In this document: positions 52,262 through 62,800 of the stretch, piece by piece
How positions within the stretch are numbered: the stretch's first letter is position 1
Layout: each line of letters opens with the position of its first letter
From: Lewinellaceae bacterium
Lineage (GTDB): Bacteria; Bacteroidota; Bacteroidia; Chitinophagales; Saprospiraceae
Assembly (NCBI GenBank): GCA_020636375.1
Contig: JACJXZ010000012.1
Coordinates: 62,001-126,000, forward strand
Direction of reading: 5' to 3'
Length of the DNA stretch: 64,000 nucleotides
Program-made: the position numbers and the translations under genes
Notes under the pieces: generated by a model
Told to the model about the DNA's origin: nothing
Database searches by the model: none
Seen by the model: only the letters and a program-made list of their open reading frames with translations

Positions 52262-52513
52262 TCACCAATACACATTCTATGTCATCCCCCACACAAAAGC
52301 CTCCAACTACCCGCATGTGTAGTTTGCCCAACAGCCACATACCTGTACATTGGGACAATAATACGAAGCATTGGCCCTGGAAAAAGGCGCATTCGTACAA
52401 TGCCGGCGGCCGAAGCCTGGCGGTTTAGCGATCTGTCCTTTATCTTGGGCCAATGAGAGGCAACCCCTGGCAATTGGCGTTGTCCTTGAGAACAAGAATA
52501 CACCCGACTAAAG

Positions 52514-53137
52514 ATGATTACTGTTGCCATTGTAGATGCCAAGCGCGACGTGCGCGAGGGCGTCCGGGGCATATTGGAGGCCAGCGACGGCTTCTGCTGC
52601 CTCGGAGCGTATGCAGGCGGGCTCAGCGCCCTGGAATGCCTGCCGGAGCGCCCGCCCGACGTCCTGCTTATCGAAACCGACCTGCCCGACATGAAAGGGG
52701 CAGACTGCGTGCGCCTGCTCCTGGAGGAGCTTCCCGGCCTGCGCGTTATCATGTTCACCAATTCCCTGCGCGAAGAGCAAATCTTTGCCGCTTTCAAAGC
52801 CGGGGCATTGGGGTACATTTCCAAAACCTTCTTCCCTTCGTTTCTGCTGAATGCCATCCGGGAAGTGAAAGAGGGCGGCGCCCCCATGAGCCCTTCGGTG
52901 GCCAAACGGGTAGTCACTTCCTTCAGCCAACTGGACAACCCCCTGCCGTCCCTTTCCAAACGGGAGTTCGACGTCATGGCCCTGTTGTGCAAAGGGTACA
53001 GCTACCGGAAGATCGGCGAGCGGCTGTTTGTCAGCCCGAATACCGTGCGCTTTCACCTCAAGAATATCTACCGCAAGCTGAAAGTCAATTCCCGCCACGA
53101 GGCCGTCATCAAGGCGGCCAAGGTGGGCATGGTATGA
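52514..53137 (+). CDS. LuxR-type regulator with atypical receiver
   Basis: 207 residues. A receiver-like N-terminus (MITVAIVDAKRDVREG) and a C-terminal LuxR HTH (SKREFDVMALLCKGYSYRKI, then SPNTVRFHLKNIYRKL). The phosphoacceptor position in LLIETDLPDM is Glu54 instead of Asp, and the second acidic-pocket residue is Ala9 instead of Asp. Glu can mimic phosphorylation, so the protein may be constitutively active or respond to another cue. No cognate kinase is adjacent. It precedes the SusC/SusD cluster by 300 bases and could control it. The overlapping plus frame 52453-53199 is a shadow. Confidence 0.9.
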   Translation: MITVAIVDAKRDVREGVRGILEASDGFCCLGAYAGGLSALECLPERPPDVLLIETDLPDMKGADCVRLLLEELPGLRVIMFTNSLREEQIFAAFKAGALGYISKTFFPSFLLNAIREVKEGGAPMSPSVAKRVVTSFSQLDNPLPSLSKREFDVMALLCKGYSYRKIGERLFVSPNTVRFHLKNIYRKLKVNSRHEAVIKAAKVGMV

Positions 53138-53187
53138 CTACTGATTCGGAACTATTGAGAGTTTTTTTCATACTAATCTGTGTTTCT

Positions 53188-53217
53188 GTTGCCGGGTGAA
53201 GCGCCCGGCAACTTTTT
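53188..53217 (+). terminator. rho-independent terminator of the regulator
   Basis: A 9-bp stem (53188-53196 with 53204-53212; GTTGCCGGG against CCCGGCAAC), a 7-base loop, then five Ts. It lies in the 302-bp gap before the first SusC gene, which holds no gene; I found no good promoter box pair for SusC in it. Confidence 0.8.
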
Positions 53218-53439
53218 AAGACTTAGAAATTAGCCTTTTCATCAAACCACACATCATCATCGGGCTCGCGTGAGCTTTTGTATTCCTCGCTCCAATTTAG
53301 AATGAACGCATTTCATTCGCTGCTGCCGTCGTGCCGGTACAGCTGGATGGGCGGGTGCCCTGTGCCTGTCCTGAACGGCCACCGCACGTGCGTGCCGGCG
53401 GCGAACCCGACTTGTTTTATTTAACCAAAAATTCATTTC

Positions 53440-56400
53440 ATGATGAAAAGGCTTTTACTGATTCTTCCGATGGCCCTTCTGTGCCTGGCTGCGGCCACGG
53501 CGCAGCGCACCATCACCGGGACGGTGGCCGATGACACCGGGCAGCCCCTGATCGGCGCCAATGTGATCATCAAGGGCACCGCTACCGGAACGGTGACCGA
53601 CCTGGACGGCACCTACTCGATAATGTTGCCGGAAGGCAGGAATACTTTGATCTTTAGTTACACCGGATACGCCACCCAGGAGGTGGAAGTTGGCCCGTCC
53701 AACGTGCTGGATGTCACCCTGACAGAGGGTGTCGTGCTCGAAACGGCGGTGGTGACCGCCCTGGGCATCGAAAGGGACGAGAAATCCCTGGGTTACGCCG
53801 TGCAGTCGCTGGAAGGCGACCAGATCCAGCAGGTGGCCGAGCCCGACCCGCTGCGCGCCCTACAGGGCAAGGTGGCGGGCGTCAACATCCTGGGCAGCAG
53901 CGGCGCGCCGGGCAGCGCCACCCGCATCACCATCCGCGGCAATTCTTCCCTTTTGGGCAACAACCAGCCTCTGATCGTGGTGGACGGCATCCCCTACGAC
54001 AATTCCGAATACCGCACCAACCTGGGCCTGAACGGGGGGGGCGCCTATGCCAACCGCATGGCGGACATCGACCCCAACAACATCGAGACGATCAACGTGC
54101 TGCGGGGCGCCGCCGCCGCTTCCCTCTGGGGGTCCCGCGCCGCCAACGGCGTGATCATGATCACGACCAAGACCGGCTCCCGCCAGAAAAAAGGCCTGGG
54201 CGTCAGCCTGTCTTCCACCCTCGCCTTCGAAGAGATCGCCAACCTGCCGGATTATCAGAATACGTACGGCACCGGCACCAACTTCAACTACCAGCAGGTG
54301 AACGGCTCCTGGGGCGCGCCTTTTGTCGGCACAAAGCCCTATGCGACGTTGACGGAAATCCCGCACTGGTACCAGGGGCGGGTGGGGTTTGAAGAGCTGG
54401 ACGGGGTCATGGTGCCCTATCGCGCTTATCCGGACAACGTGGCGAACCTGTTCCAAACCGGCGTCACTTCCGACAATGCCATCACCATCACCAACGGGGG
54501 CGAGAACACCAGCATCGGCGCCACGCTTTCCTACCTGAACAACGAAGGGTATGTACCCAACACGCGGTTCACCCGGGCAGCCTTCAGCGTAGGTGGTTCC
54601 GCTCAGCTGTCCGACCGGTTCTCCCTGTCGGCCAACCTCAATTACACCCGCACCGACCAGGACGGGGTCATCTCCGGGGTCGGCGCGCTGGGCAGCAACA
54701 ACCCCTCGGCCTTCGCCCGCTCGCTCTACCTGGGCAGAAACTGGGACGTACACGGGCAGCCCTTCCAGAACCCCGTCGACAACGGCAGCGAATTTATGGT
54801 GGGCCGCGGAACGGCCGACAACCCACTGTGGTCGTACCGCAACGCCGGCTTCCGCTCCGACGTCGACCGCATCGCTTCGGTGCTGAACGCCCGCTACAGC
54901 CTGCCCGGCGGCTTCGCCCTCAACTACCGCATCGGCATCAACGCCTACTCCCAGCGCAACTCCGAGTTCATACGGCCCGGCTCTACCGGCCCGTCTTCCA
55001 ACCCGGGCGTCGGCCAGGTGATCGACCACGACATCGCCTACCAGGAGATCGAGAGCAACCTCTTCCTGGAATACGAAACCAGCCTGAGCAACAGCCTCAC
55101 GCTGAACGCGCTGGTGGGGCAGAACCTCAACCAGACTACCGTCGACCAGCAGGCCTTCCAGGGCCTCAATTACGTTATCTTCGACATCGACGACCTGGAT
55201 AACACCAACAGCGTCGTGCCCTACCTGCCGCCCGACGGCAGCCCCGGCTTCCAGCGCAGCCGCCTGATGGGCCTCTACAGCGAGTTCCGCTTTGGCTTCA
55301 ACAGCTGGGCCTACCTCAACCTCTCCGGGCGCAACGACTGGTCGTCGACCCTGCCGATCGACAACCGCAGCTACTTCTATCCTTCAGCCTCGGCCTCCTT
55401 TAGCATCCTGGACGCGCTGGCCATCAGCCCCACGAATATAGATTTCGTGAAGCTGCGCGCCGGCTGGGCCCAGGTGGGCAACGACACCGACCCCTACCTG
55501 CTGAACCGGGTGTATAACGTCAATGGCGTGCTCGTCACCAACCCGGCGCCGACCATCTCCTTCCCCTTCACTCAGACCGGAGGCAGCACCGTGCCCGCCC
55601 TGACCCTGACCGACATCGAACGCAACCCCGACCTGAAGCCGGAACGTACCAACGAGCTGGAGGTCGGCCTGGATGTACGCCTATTTGGCGGCCGGGTGAC
55701 CCTGGATGCGACCTACTACGACAAGCGGTCCAAAGACCAGATCGCTACCGTTTCCGTGCCCAACACCAGCGGGTTCGAGCAATACCTGACCAACTTCGGC
55801 GAGATTTCCAACAAGGGTATCGAGGTGGCCCTCGGCGTTACGCCTTTCCGCCGGGAGAACGGCTTTACCTGGAATACCTTTACGACCTTCACCCGCAACC
55901 GCAACGTCGTCGAGAGCCTGACCGAAGGCGTGTCCGAGATTCAGATCGAGCAGGGGTCTTCCTTTGCCGGCCAGGTGATCACCGTACACCGGCCGGGGCA
56001 GGAGTTCGGCCTGCTGCTGGGATCCGTAAACCTGCGGGACGACGAGGGCAACCTCCTGATCGACCGCAGCAACGGCCAGCTCATCCGGGCGCCGCAGCCC
56101 GACATCATCGGCAACCCTAACCCCGATTTCCGGCTCGGGTTCGTCAATACCTTTTCCTGGAAAGGGCTTTCCCTGCGCGCCGTGCTGGACTGGCAGCAGG
56201 GGGGCGACCTGTATTCCAACACCGTCCTTTCCCTGCTGGGCCGGGGGGTGACCAAGGATACCGAAGACCGGGAGGTCAACGTCGTCATTCCCGGGGTATA
56301 CGGCGACCCCAACACCCTGGAACCGGTGCTCAACGAGGCCGGCGAGAAGATTCCCAACCAGACCATGGTGGAGATCAACACCCTCTACTTCGGGGAGACC

Positions 56401-56694
56401 TTTGCCATCAACGGCGCCAACGAGTGGGCCGTCTTTGACGCTTCCTACCTGAAGATTCGGGAACTGGCGCTGTCCTATGCCCTGCCGCGCCGCCTGCTCG
56501 AAAGCACGCCCTTTACCGGCGTCAGCCTCTCGCTGACCGGCAGGAACCTCTGGTTCTGGGCACCCGGCTTCCCGGAGCATACCAACTTCGACCCGGAGGT
56601 CAACCAGTTCGGCTCCACCAACAAGCAGGGGATCGAATACAGCGCCACGCCCACCGTGCGCCGCTACGGCGTAAGCCTTAAAGTCCAGTTTTAA
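53440..56694 (+). CDS. SusC/RagA-family TonB-linked outer-membrane transporter
   Basis: 1084 residues. Signal peptide (residues 1-21, ending ATAQ), a carboxypeptidase-D-like regulatory domain near 23-105 (RTITGTVADDTGQPLIGANV), TonB plug near 110-235 with the SusC signature (LQGKVAGVNI and VVDGIPYD) and a ~850-residue barrel ending in Phe. It imports an oligomer, usually a glycan or peptide, together with the SusD lipoprotein. The SusD-like gene starts 20 bases after its stop. The substrate is not revealed by any neighbouring hydrolase. Confidence 0.96.
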   Translation: MMKRLLLILPMALLCLAAATAQRTITGTVADDTGQPLIGANVIIKGTATGTVTDLDGTYSIMLPEGRNTLIFSYTGYATQEVEVGPSNVLDVTLTEGVVLETAVVTALGIERDEKSLGYAVQSLEGDQIQQVAEPDPLRALQGKVAGVNILGSSGAPGSATRITIRGNSSLLGNNQPLIVVDGIPYDNSEYRTNLGLNGGGAYANRMADIDPNNIETINVLRGAAAASLWGSRAANGVIMITTKTGSRQKKGLGVSLSSTLAFEEIANLPDYQNTYGTGTNFNYQQVNGSWGAPFVGTKPYATLTEIPHWYQGRVGFEELDGVMVPYRAYPDNVANLFQTGVTSDNAITITNGGENTSIGATLSYLNNEGYVPNTRFTRAAFSVGGSAQLSDRFSLSANLNYTRTDQDGVISGVGALGSNNPSAFARSLYLGRNWDVHGQPFQNPVDNGSEFMVGRGTADNPLWSYRNAGFRSDVDRIASVLNARYSLPGGFALNYRIGINAYSQRNSEFIRPGSTGPSSNPGVGQVIDHDIAYQEIESNLFLEYETSLSNSLTLNALVGQNLNQTTVDQQAFQGLNYVIFDIDDLDNTNSVVPYLPPDGSPGFQRSRLMGLYSEFRFGFNSWAYLNLSGRNDWSSTLPIDNRSYFYPSASASFSILDALAISPTNIDFVKLRAGWAQVGNDTDPYLLNRVYNVNGVLVTNPAPTISFPFTQTGGSTVPALTLTDIERNPDLKPERTNELEVGLDVRLFGGRVTLDATYYDKRSKDQIATVSVPNTSGFEQYLTNFGEISNKGIEVALGVTPFRRENGFTWNTFTTFTRNRNVVESLTEGVSEIQIEQGSSFAGQVITVHRPGQEFGLLLGSVNLRDDEGNLLIDRSNGQLIRAPQPDIIGNPNPDFRLGFVNTFSWKGLSLRAVLDWQQGGDLYSNTVLSLLGRGVTKDTEDREVNVVIPGVYGDPNTLEPVLNEAGEKIPNQTMVEINTLYFGETFAINGANEWAVFDASYLKIRELALSYALPRRLLESTPFTGVSLSLTGRNLWFWAPGFPEHTNFDPEVNQFGSTNKQGIEYSATPTVRRYGVSLKVQF

Positions 56695-56714
56695 TGAATC
56701 CAAAAGAAAGAACC

Positions 56715-58334
56715 ATGAAGAAAATAATTCTGAGCATTTTGACCCTGTCCATGCTGGCCCTGTCTGCGTGCAGCGACTTCCTGGACATCAACGAGGACCC
56801 CAACAACCCGAGGGAGGCTACCCTCTCCTTCGTGCTGCCCTCCGTGCAGGCCAACATGGCCGGCGCCCTGGGGGCCGCCACCGGCGGGCTGGGCAACTTC
56901 ACCTCCCTGTATGTGCACCACAACGTGCAGCGGGGGGTACAGCAGAATGACTACGCTTTTAAAGGCGACGACTTCGGCGTCACCACGCCCTGGCGCCTGC
57001 TGAACACTTTTGCGTTGAACGACCTGGAACAGATGCTGGCGCAGGCCGAAGAGCTGCAGGCCGGCCCGTACCTGGGCGTCGGCAAGATCATGAAAGCCTA
57101 TATGTATTCTATAATGGTGGACATGTGGGGCAACGTGCCTTTTTCGGAAGCGCAGCAGGGCGCCGGCAACCTCTTTCCCGCCTTCGACAATGGCCAACAG
57201 GTGTATGACGCGCTGTTTGCCCTGCTTGACGAGGGCATCGCCGACCTGGCTGCCGAGTCTACCTTTATGCCCGGCGCCGACGACCTGATCTACGGCGGCG
57301 ACCTGGATAAATGGCGCCGTTTCGCCAATACCCTCAAGCTGAAAATGTACACCCAGGTTCGCATGGCCCAGGACGTCTCCGCCCAGGTCACCAAGCTGAT
57401 CGCCGATGACGACCTCATCGGGCCGGGCGACGATTTCCAGATGCAGTACGGCACCTCCAGCGCTCCCGAGAACCGCAACCCGGGTTACGCCCAGGAATAC
57501 GCGGCCGGCGGCGCCTTCAACTACGTCAGCCCGTACTTCTTTGAGATCATGAAGGGGATCAACACCTTCTTCGACGGCAATATTTACCGGAATATCGAAG
57601 ACCCGAGGATTCCGTATTACTTCTACAACCAGTTGCCGGACGGCGCCACCGACGCCGATGCGGAGAACCCCTGTTCCTACTGCCCGTCCCGCTCCGGAAC
57701 GGCTTTCCTCTCCATCTGGATGTTCTCCTTCAACATCGACCCGAACGAGGGCTTCGACCAGGCGTCCTCCCAGACCGTGATGGGCCTGTATCCCATCGGC
57801 GGCCGCTATGACGACGGCGCGGGCGGCGCGGTCAACTTCAACGGCGCCGCCGACACCCCCCAGCGGCTGCTGACCTACTACGCCCGAAAATACCTGGAGG
57901 CGGAGCTGGCCATTACCGGCGTCACGGACGGCGACGCCCGCGCCCTGTTCGAAGAGGCCATCCGCGCCTCCTTCGACAAGGTAGACGAGATCGCTGCCGC
58001 CGCCGGCGCTCCTGCCCTGGCGGAGGAAGACGTGGAAGCCTACGTCGCGGCCGTCCTGGAGCGCTACGACGCCGCCAACAACGAAGGCAAGCTGGAGTAC
58101 ATCATGACCCAGAAGTGGATCGCCACCTACGGCTTCGGCGTAGATGCCTACACCGACTACCGGCGCACCGGCTACCCCCGGCTCCACGACCCCAGTGCGG
58201 ACAACCTGAACGTTACGGCTTCGTCCCGGCTCTATCCGCTGGCCTTCCCCTACCCGCAGAGCGAGCTCAACCGGAACCCCAACGCTCCGGAGCAACGCAA
58301 TATCACGACGGATGGGGTATTTTGGGATAAGTAA
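56715..58334 (+). CDS. SusD/RagB-family outer-membrane lipoprotein
   Basis: 539 residues from ATG 56715. Lipoprotein signal LALSAC with the acylated Cys near 21, followed by SDFLDINEDPNNP, an opening common in SusD-like proteins, and helical TPR-like units. It caps the SusC barrel and captures ligand. Upstream in-frame ATG 56694 would add seven residues and overlap the SusC stop. A 208-bp gap with no gene follows. Confidence 0.95.
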   Translation: MKKIILSILTLSMLALSACSDFLDINEDPNNPREATLSFVLPSVQANMAGALGAATGGLGNFTSLYVHHNVQRGVQQNDYAFKGDDFGVTTPWRLLNTFALNDLEQMLAQAEELQAGPYLGVGKIMKAYMYSIMVDMWGNVPFSEAQQGAGNLFPAFDNGQQVYDALFALLDEGIADLAAESTFMPGADDLIYGGDLDKWRRFANTLKLKMYTQVRMAQDVSAQVTKLIADDDLIGPGDDFQMQYGTSSAPENRNPGYAQEYAAGGAFNYVSPYFFEIMKGINTFFDGNIYRNIEDPRIPYYFYNQLPDGATDADAENPCSYCPSRSGTAFLSIWMFSFNIDPNEGFDQASSQTVMGLYPIGGRYDDGAGGAVNFNGAADTPQRLLTYYARKYLEAELAITGVTDGDARALFEEAIRASFDKVDEIAAAAGAPALAEEDVEAYVAAVLERYDAANNEGKLEYIMTQKWIATYGFGVDAYTDYRRTGYPRLHDPSADNLNVTASSRLYPLAFPYPQSELNRNPNAPEQRNITTDGVFWDK

Positions 58335-58542
58335 AGGGAGAAGGAGGTGTGTGTGTACGGTGTACGGGCAGTTTTGGCCGGGCGTGTGTACGGGCCAGGG
58401 CTGTGGCCGGGTTGTGTACGAATGCACCCACCTACGCCAAAGGCTTCGGCGGGCAAAGCAAATGCACTAATACACCAATGCATTAATACACTAACTCCCT
58501 GCCTCTCCTCCAGGCGGATTTTTCAAAATAAAAAAAACAATC

Positions 58543-59481
58543 ATGAAGCATTCAAAATATCTGATCGCATTTTTCCTGACGGGCACCCTTGCCTTTTTAA
58601 ACTCCTGCGTGGAGGACAGCAGCCCGTTCCCGGATTTCCAGGATGCCGTAAATATGCGCATCGTGGTAGATCCCGATTTTTCTACCATCAATAAGGAGGA
58701 TCCGGCGGCTGCGAAGGTCGTCCTGGATTTCTTCTCCGAGAATATCGAAGATGTAGAGAAGGTGGACCTCGACGTCGATTTCTTCGATTTCAGCGAGAAC
58801 ACCACCTCCGATCGTTCCTTTCTGCGGACGATCGACGCTGGCAGTTTTCAGGACGGGGTGCTGCGGGGCGTGGAGATCACTTTTGACGATATCAAGAATG
58901 CGCTGGGTTTGGAAGTCGAGGACTTCGACGGGCTGGACCAGGTGACGATTTACAACACCACCACCCTGAAAGACGGCCGGGTGTATCCCACCATTATTCA
59001 GGTGAACGACGATGTGTCGATCAACAACGTGACGCCCAATATCCAGAATTCGGCGGCAACGACCAGTTTCACGACCAGTATTGTCGTTTTCGTGCAGTGC
59101 CCGCTGACCGAAGGTTTTGCCACCGGCAAGTACCGGCTGGAGCAGGTTTCCGGCCCGGCCGATCCCTTCTTCGGCAACGACTACCGCTGGGGGCCCGGGG
59201 AGGTGACGCTGAACGCCACCGGGCCGATCCAGCGGACGTTTACCGGCAAGTACCTCACTTTTGACCAGGACTTCACTTTCGTCGTTACCTGTGGCATCCT
59301 GGTAGTTCCCCGTACCGATACGGGCCTGAACTGCGGCGGCCCCAGCTTCGTTTTCGAGCAGGACGGGGTCAACGAGTATGACGACGACAAGGAATTTACC
59401 ATTACCCTCACCGACAACGTGGACGGTGCCTGCGGCCAGCCGGTAGGCGAGCCGCTGGTGCTGAGGTTGACGAAGATATAG
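58543..59481 (+). CDS. lipoprotein downstream of the first SusC/SusD pair
   Basis: 312 residues. A lipoprotein signal (lipobox LNSC, Cys near residue 22), then a beta-rich body of about 270 residues with Asp-rich segments and Cys pairs late in the sequence (VQCPLTEG, VTCGIL, GLNCGGP, DGACGQP). No family is recognised. Position after SusC/SusD is typical of an accessory surface-binding lipoprotein, an inference only. Confidence 0.85.
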   Translation: MKHSKYLIAFFLTGTLAFLNSCVEDSSPFPDFQDAVNMRIVVDPDFSTINKEDPAAAKVVLDFFSENIEDVEKVDLDVDFFDFSENTTSDRSFLRTIDAGSFQDGVLRGVEITFDDIKNALGLEVEDFDGLDQVTIYNTTTLKDGRVYPTIIQVNDDVSINNVTPNIQNSAATTSFTTSIVVFVQCPLTEGFATGKYRLEQVSGPADPFFGNDYRWGPGEVTLNATGPIQRTFTGKYLTFDQDFTFVVTCGILVVPRTDTGLNCGGPSFVFEQDGVNEYDDDKEFTITLTDNVDGACGQPVGEPLVLRLTKI

Positions 59482-59497
59482 CTCCACGGCTTTTTGG

Positions 59498-59530
59498 TAC
59501 CCATAGTGTGGCCCGTCCATGCTATGGGTA
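59498..59530 (+). terminator. hairpin terminator of the first SusCD set
   Basis: A 9-bp stem (59498-59506 with 59522-59530, TACCCATAG/CTATGGGTA) with a 15-base loop, followed by a T-rich stretch (TCGTATTTTATTTTC). It closes the susC-susD-lipoprotein unit and precedes the second promoter. Confidence 0.6.
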
Positions 59531-59631
59531 TCGTATTTTATTTTCTGGGTCCTTAGCAGGATTTTTTGCGGCCGCAAAGCCCTGGATTCCAGTAGGCAAA
59601 TGGTTGCCCGGCTGACATTTTAGCGCGCAAC

Positions 59632-59662
59632 TTTGCTAATTTCTCCGAAATGCGTATCTTTA
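59632..59662 (+). promoter_or_regulatory. promoter for the second SusC/SusD pair
   Basis: TTTG at 59632-59635, a 19-base spacer, and TATCTTTA at 59655-59662, one mismatch from TAnnTTTG. Transcription would start near 59669, giving a leader of about 175 bases before the SusC ATG at 59845. The rest of the 363-bp gap holds no gene. Confidence 0.5.
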
Positions 59663-59844
59663 CATCCGATTTGTAAACCTTGCCTGATCATCAAACTCAC
59701 CCGGCTGAGAGAAGACTCTCCGCCTGACCATTCCTTGCGTCTATTTCAGTTTGGAAAAGTACTAAACGGCATCCGTCGGGATGTTGCACTATACGGCATT
59801 TAAATTAACTCTATACTCACTTTTCCTAATCAAAAAATATTCTT

Positions 59845-62800
59845 ATGAAGAAGCTCTTACTGGTTCTGCCAATATTTTTATTGGCATTTACTCTAGCGGT
59901 AGGCCAACGAACCATCAGTGGCACGGTCTCTGATGAAGAAGGCACTCCGCTCATCGGAGCAAGCGTACTGGTAAAGGGGACAACCTCCGGTACCGTAACC
60001 GATGTCAGCGGGGCCTATACCGTACAAGTGCCTGCAGAAGGCAACACGTTGGTTTTCAGCTACACGGGCTATGCAAACAAAGAAGTGGAGATCGGCGCGT
60101 CCGATGTTGTTGACGTTACCCTGAGCGAAAGCGCTGAACTCCTGGATGAAGTAGTGGTCACGGCGCTTGGTTTTGAGACCAAACGGTCCAAGGTGGGGGT
60201 TGCTTCCTCTACTGTGGATGGGGACGCGTTGACCCGCTCCGGAGAAGTCGGTTTGATCAATAGCCTTGCCGGCAAGTCGGCGGGGATCAACATCGTCCAG
60301 TCTTCCGGAGACCCCGGGGCCGGTTCCCGCATTCAGATCCGGGGCGCTACCTCCATCACCGGCGACCTGCAGCCGCTGATCATTATCGATGGGGTGCCCA
60401 TTTTCAACGACTCGTACTACGGCGAAGCTTTCGGCGGCCAGGCCCGGGGCAACTCGGGTAGCCTGGGGTCCGGCGGCGGCGTTACGCAGCAGTCGCGCCT
60501 CAATGACATCAACCCGGAAGACATCGCCAGCGTGGAAGTCCTTCGGGGCGCTTCGGCTGCTGCCGTCTGGGGTTCCCGCGCCGCCAACGGCGTGATTGTC
60601 ATTACGACCAAGAAAGGACGTTATGCCCGCGCCAAGCAGTGGAGCGTCAACTTCAACTCTTCCGTTGCCCTTGACCAGGTCAACCGGGAAGTGCCGCTGA
60701 ACAAGACCTACGGCCGGGGGATCAATGGCAAGTTCCAGTTCATCCCCAGCGGCGGGCTTTCCTGGGGCGACCGCATCGCCGACCGCCCGGGTGGAACCGA
60801 CGACTTTATTACCGACCCGAACGCTGACGGGTATGCCGGGTATTTTGAAACGGCGGACGGCACCCGCTATTATTCGCTCCCCAATGGGACGGACGCCAAT
60901 CCTCACGGCGGCAAGAATTCCCGGGACATTTTTGACCCCTATGAGTACCTGTTCCAGACCGGTACGACAGTCTCAAATTCTCTGGGAGTGACTTCAGCTT
61001 CGGAAAACGGTTCTGTTTACTTCAGCATTGCCAACCTGCGCCAGGAAGGGGTAATCAAGGCCGGCAGCGACTACGACCGCACCACCGCCCGCCTGAACGC
61101 CACCCGCCGTCTCGGCGACAAGTTCACCGTCGACGTCAATGCCGGTTATACTTATTCAACCTCTAACCGGGTGCAGATGGGTTCCAACCTGAATGGCCTG
61201 TTCCTGGGCGGCTTGCGGAGTGCCATCGACTTCAACGACGACGTAAACGTCGGTACCTACGTTGATGCATCCGGCAAGGAATTCCCCGACCGGCAGCGCA
61301 GCTACCGCAACCCGCTGGGTGCCAGCACCAACTCCATCTATGACAACCCGGTCTGGATGATCAACAACATCGAGAGCACGAGCAAGGTCAACCGCGTTCT
61401 TGGTAAGGTTGAGCTGCGTTACGAGCCGACTTCCTGGTTAAACCTGACGGCTCGTACCGGCCTGGATACGTATACCGATGAACGGGAAGACATCTATCCG
61501 GTAATTTCCGCCGGCACCAACAACGGCGGCCGTTTCACCAAGGAAACGATCACGCGGACGCAGATCAACTCCGACTTCATCGCCCGGGCGCGTTTTGACC
61601 TGACCGACGACATTGCCCTTTCGGCACTGGCCGGGTTGGGCCTGAACGACCGCCGGCTGGACGACCACGGCGCCAACGCCCGTGCCTTCATCAACCCCTT
61701 CTCTCCGCCGCAGCTGAACAACGCGACCAACTTCGAGCTGTTCAACCGGGAAGAAGTGGAGCGGACGGCCGGTATCTACGCTACCCTCGGCTTTGAATTC
61801 TACGATCAGGTCTTCCTGAACCTGTCTGCCCGCAACGACTGGTTGTCTACCCTTCCGGTCGATGACAACTCGGTATTCTACCCGGCGGCAGACGTGGCCT
61901 GGCAGTTCACCAAGCTGATGTCGAACCGCGACATCCTTTCTTCCGGCCGTATCCGCGCCGGCTACGGCCAGGTGGGCCGCGGCCCGGATCCTTACCTGAC
62001 GAGCACCGACTTCTATGCCCCCACCGCTGCCAATACCGGTTTCGGCGAAGGCTGGGGCCCGGGCGTCAACCCCGGCGTTTACGGCGGCGCTTTTGCGCAG
62101 AGCACCATCGCCGGCAACCCGAACATCAAGCCGGAGATCAAGACAGAGATCGAAGGGGGATTCGACCTCGGATTTATCAAGGACCGGATCAACCTCGGCT
62201 TCACCTATTACAACAACACGACGGATGACCTCATCATTGCCGTCGGCCAGCCCTCTTCTACCGGCTTTACGCAGCAGATCGCCAATGCGGCGTCTATCGA
62301 GAACAAGGGCGTTGAGCTGGAAGTGGACTTCGGCATCATCGACAACCAGGACCTGAGCTTCAACATCTATGGTAACTTCACCCGCAACCGCAACGAAGTG
62401 ACCCGGATGACCGGTACGGAATCGCTCCTGCTTGCCGGCTTCTCCGGCGGCAGCTCCCGGGCAGTCGTTGGTGAGCAGCTTGGCGTGCTCTTCGCCGGCA
62501 CCTGGGCCCGCAATGATGACGGCAGCCTGGACCTGGATGAGGACGGATTCCCGCAACTGGGTTCCACCTCCGGCGTTATCGGCGACCCCAACCCGGACTG
62601 GAGAGCCGGCGTGGGCGGCTTGCTCAACTACAAAGGCTTTAGCCTCAACGTCTTGTTCGACCACTTCGAAGGTGGCGACATCTGGAACGGAACCCGTGGC
62701 GCTCTTGCCTATTTCGGCATGGCTGAATACACAACAGTCACCACTACCCTCACAGAGCAGCAGGCTAATGAACTGCAGGTCTTTGGCGGCAGCACCGTCG

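Noticed and set aside
52453..53199. 248-codon plus frame overlapping the LuxR-type regulator
   Set aside because: Arg/Pro/Gly-rich shadow of the regulator's real frame.
56691..58427. 578-codon minus-strand frame opposite SusD
   Set aside because: Shadow frame; the plus strand has a lipobox and SusD-like sequence.
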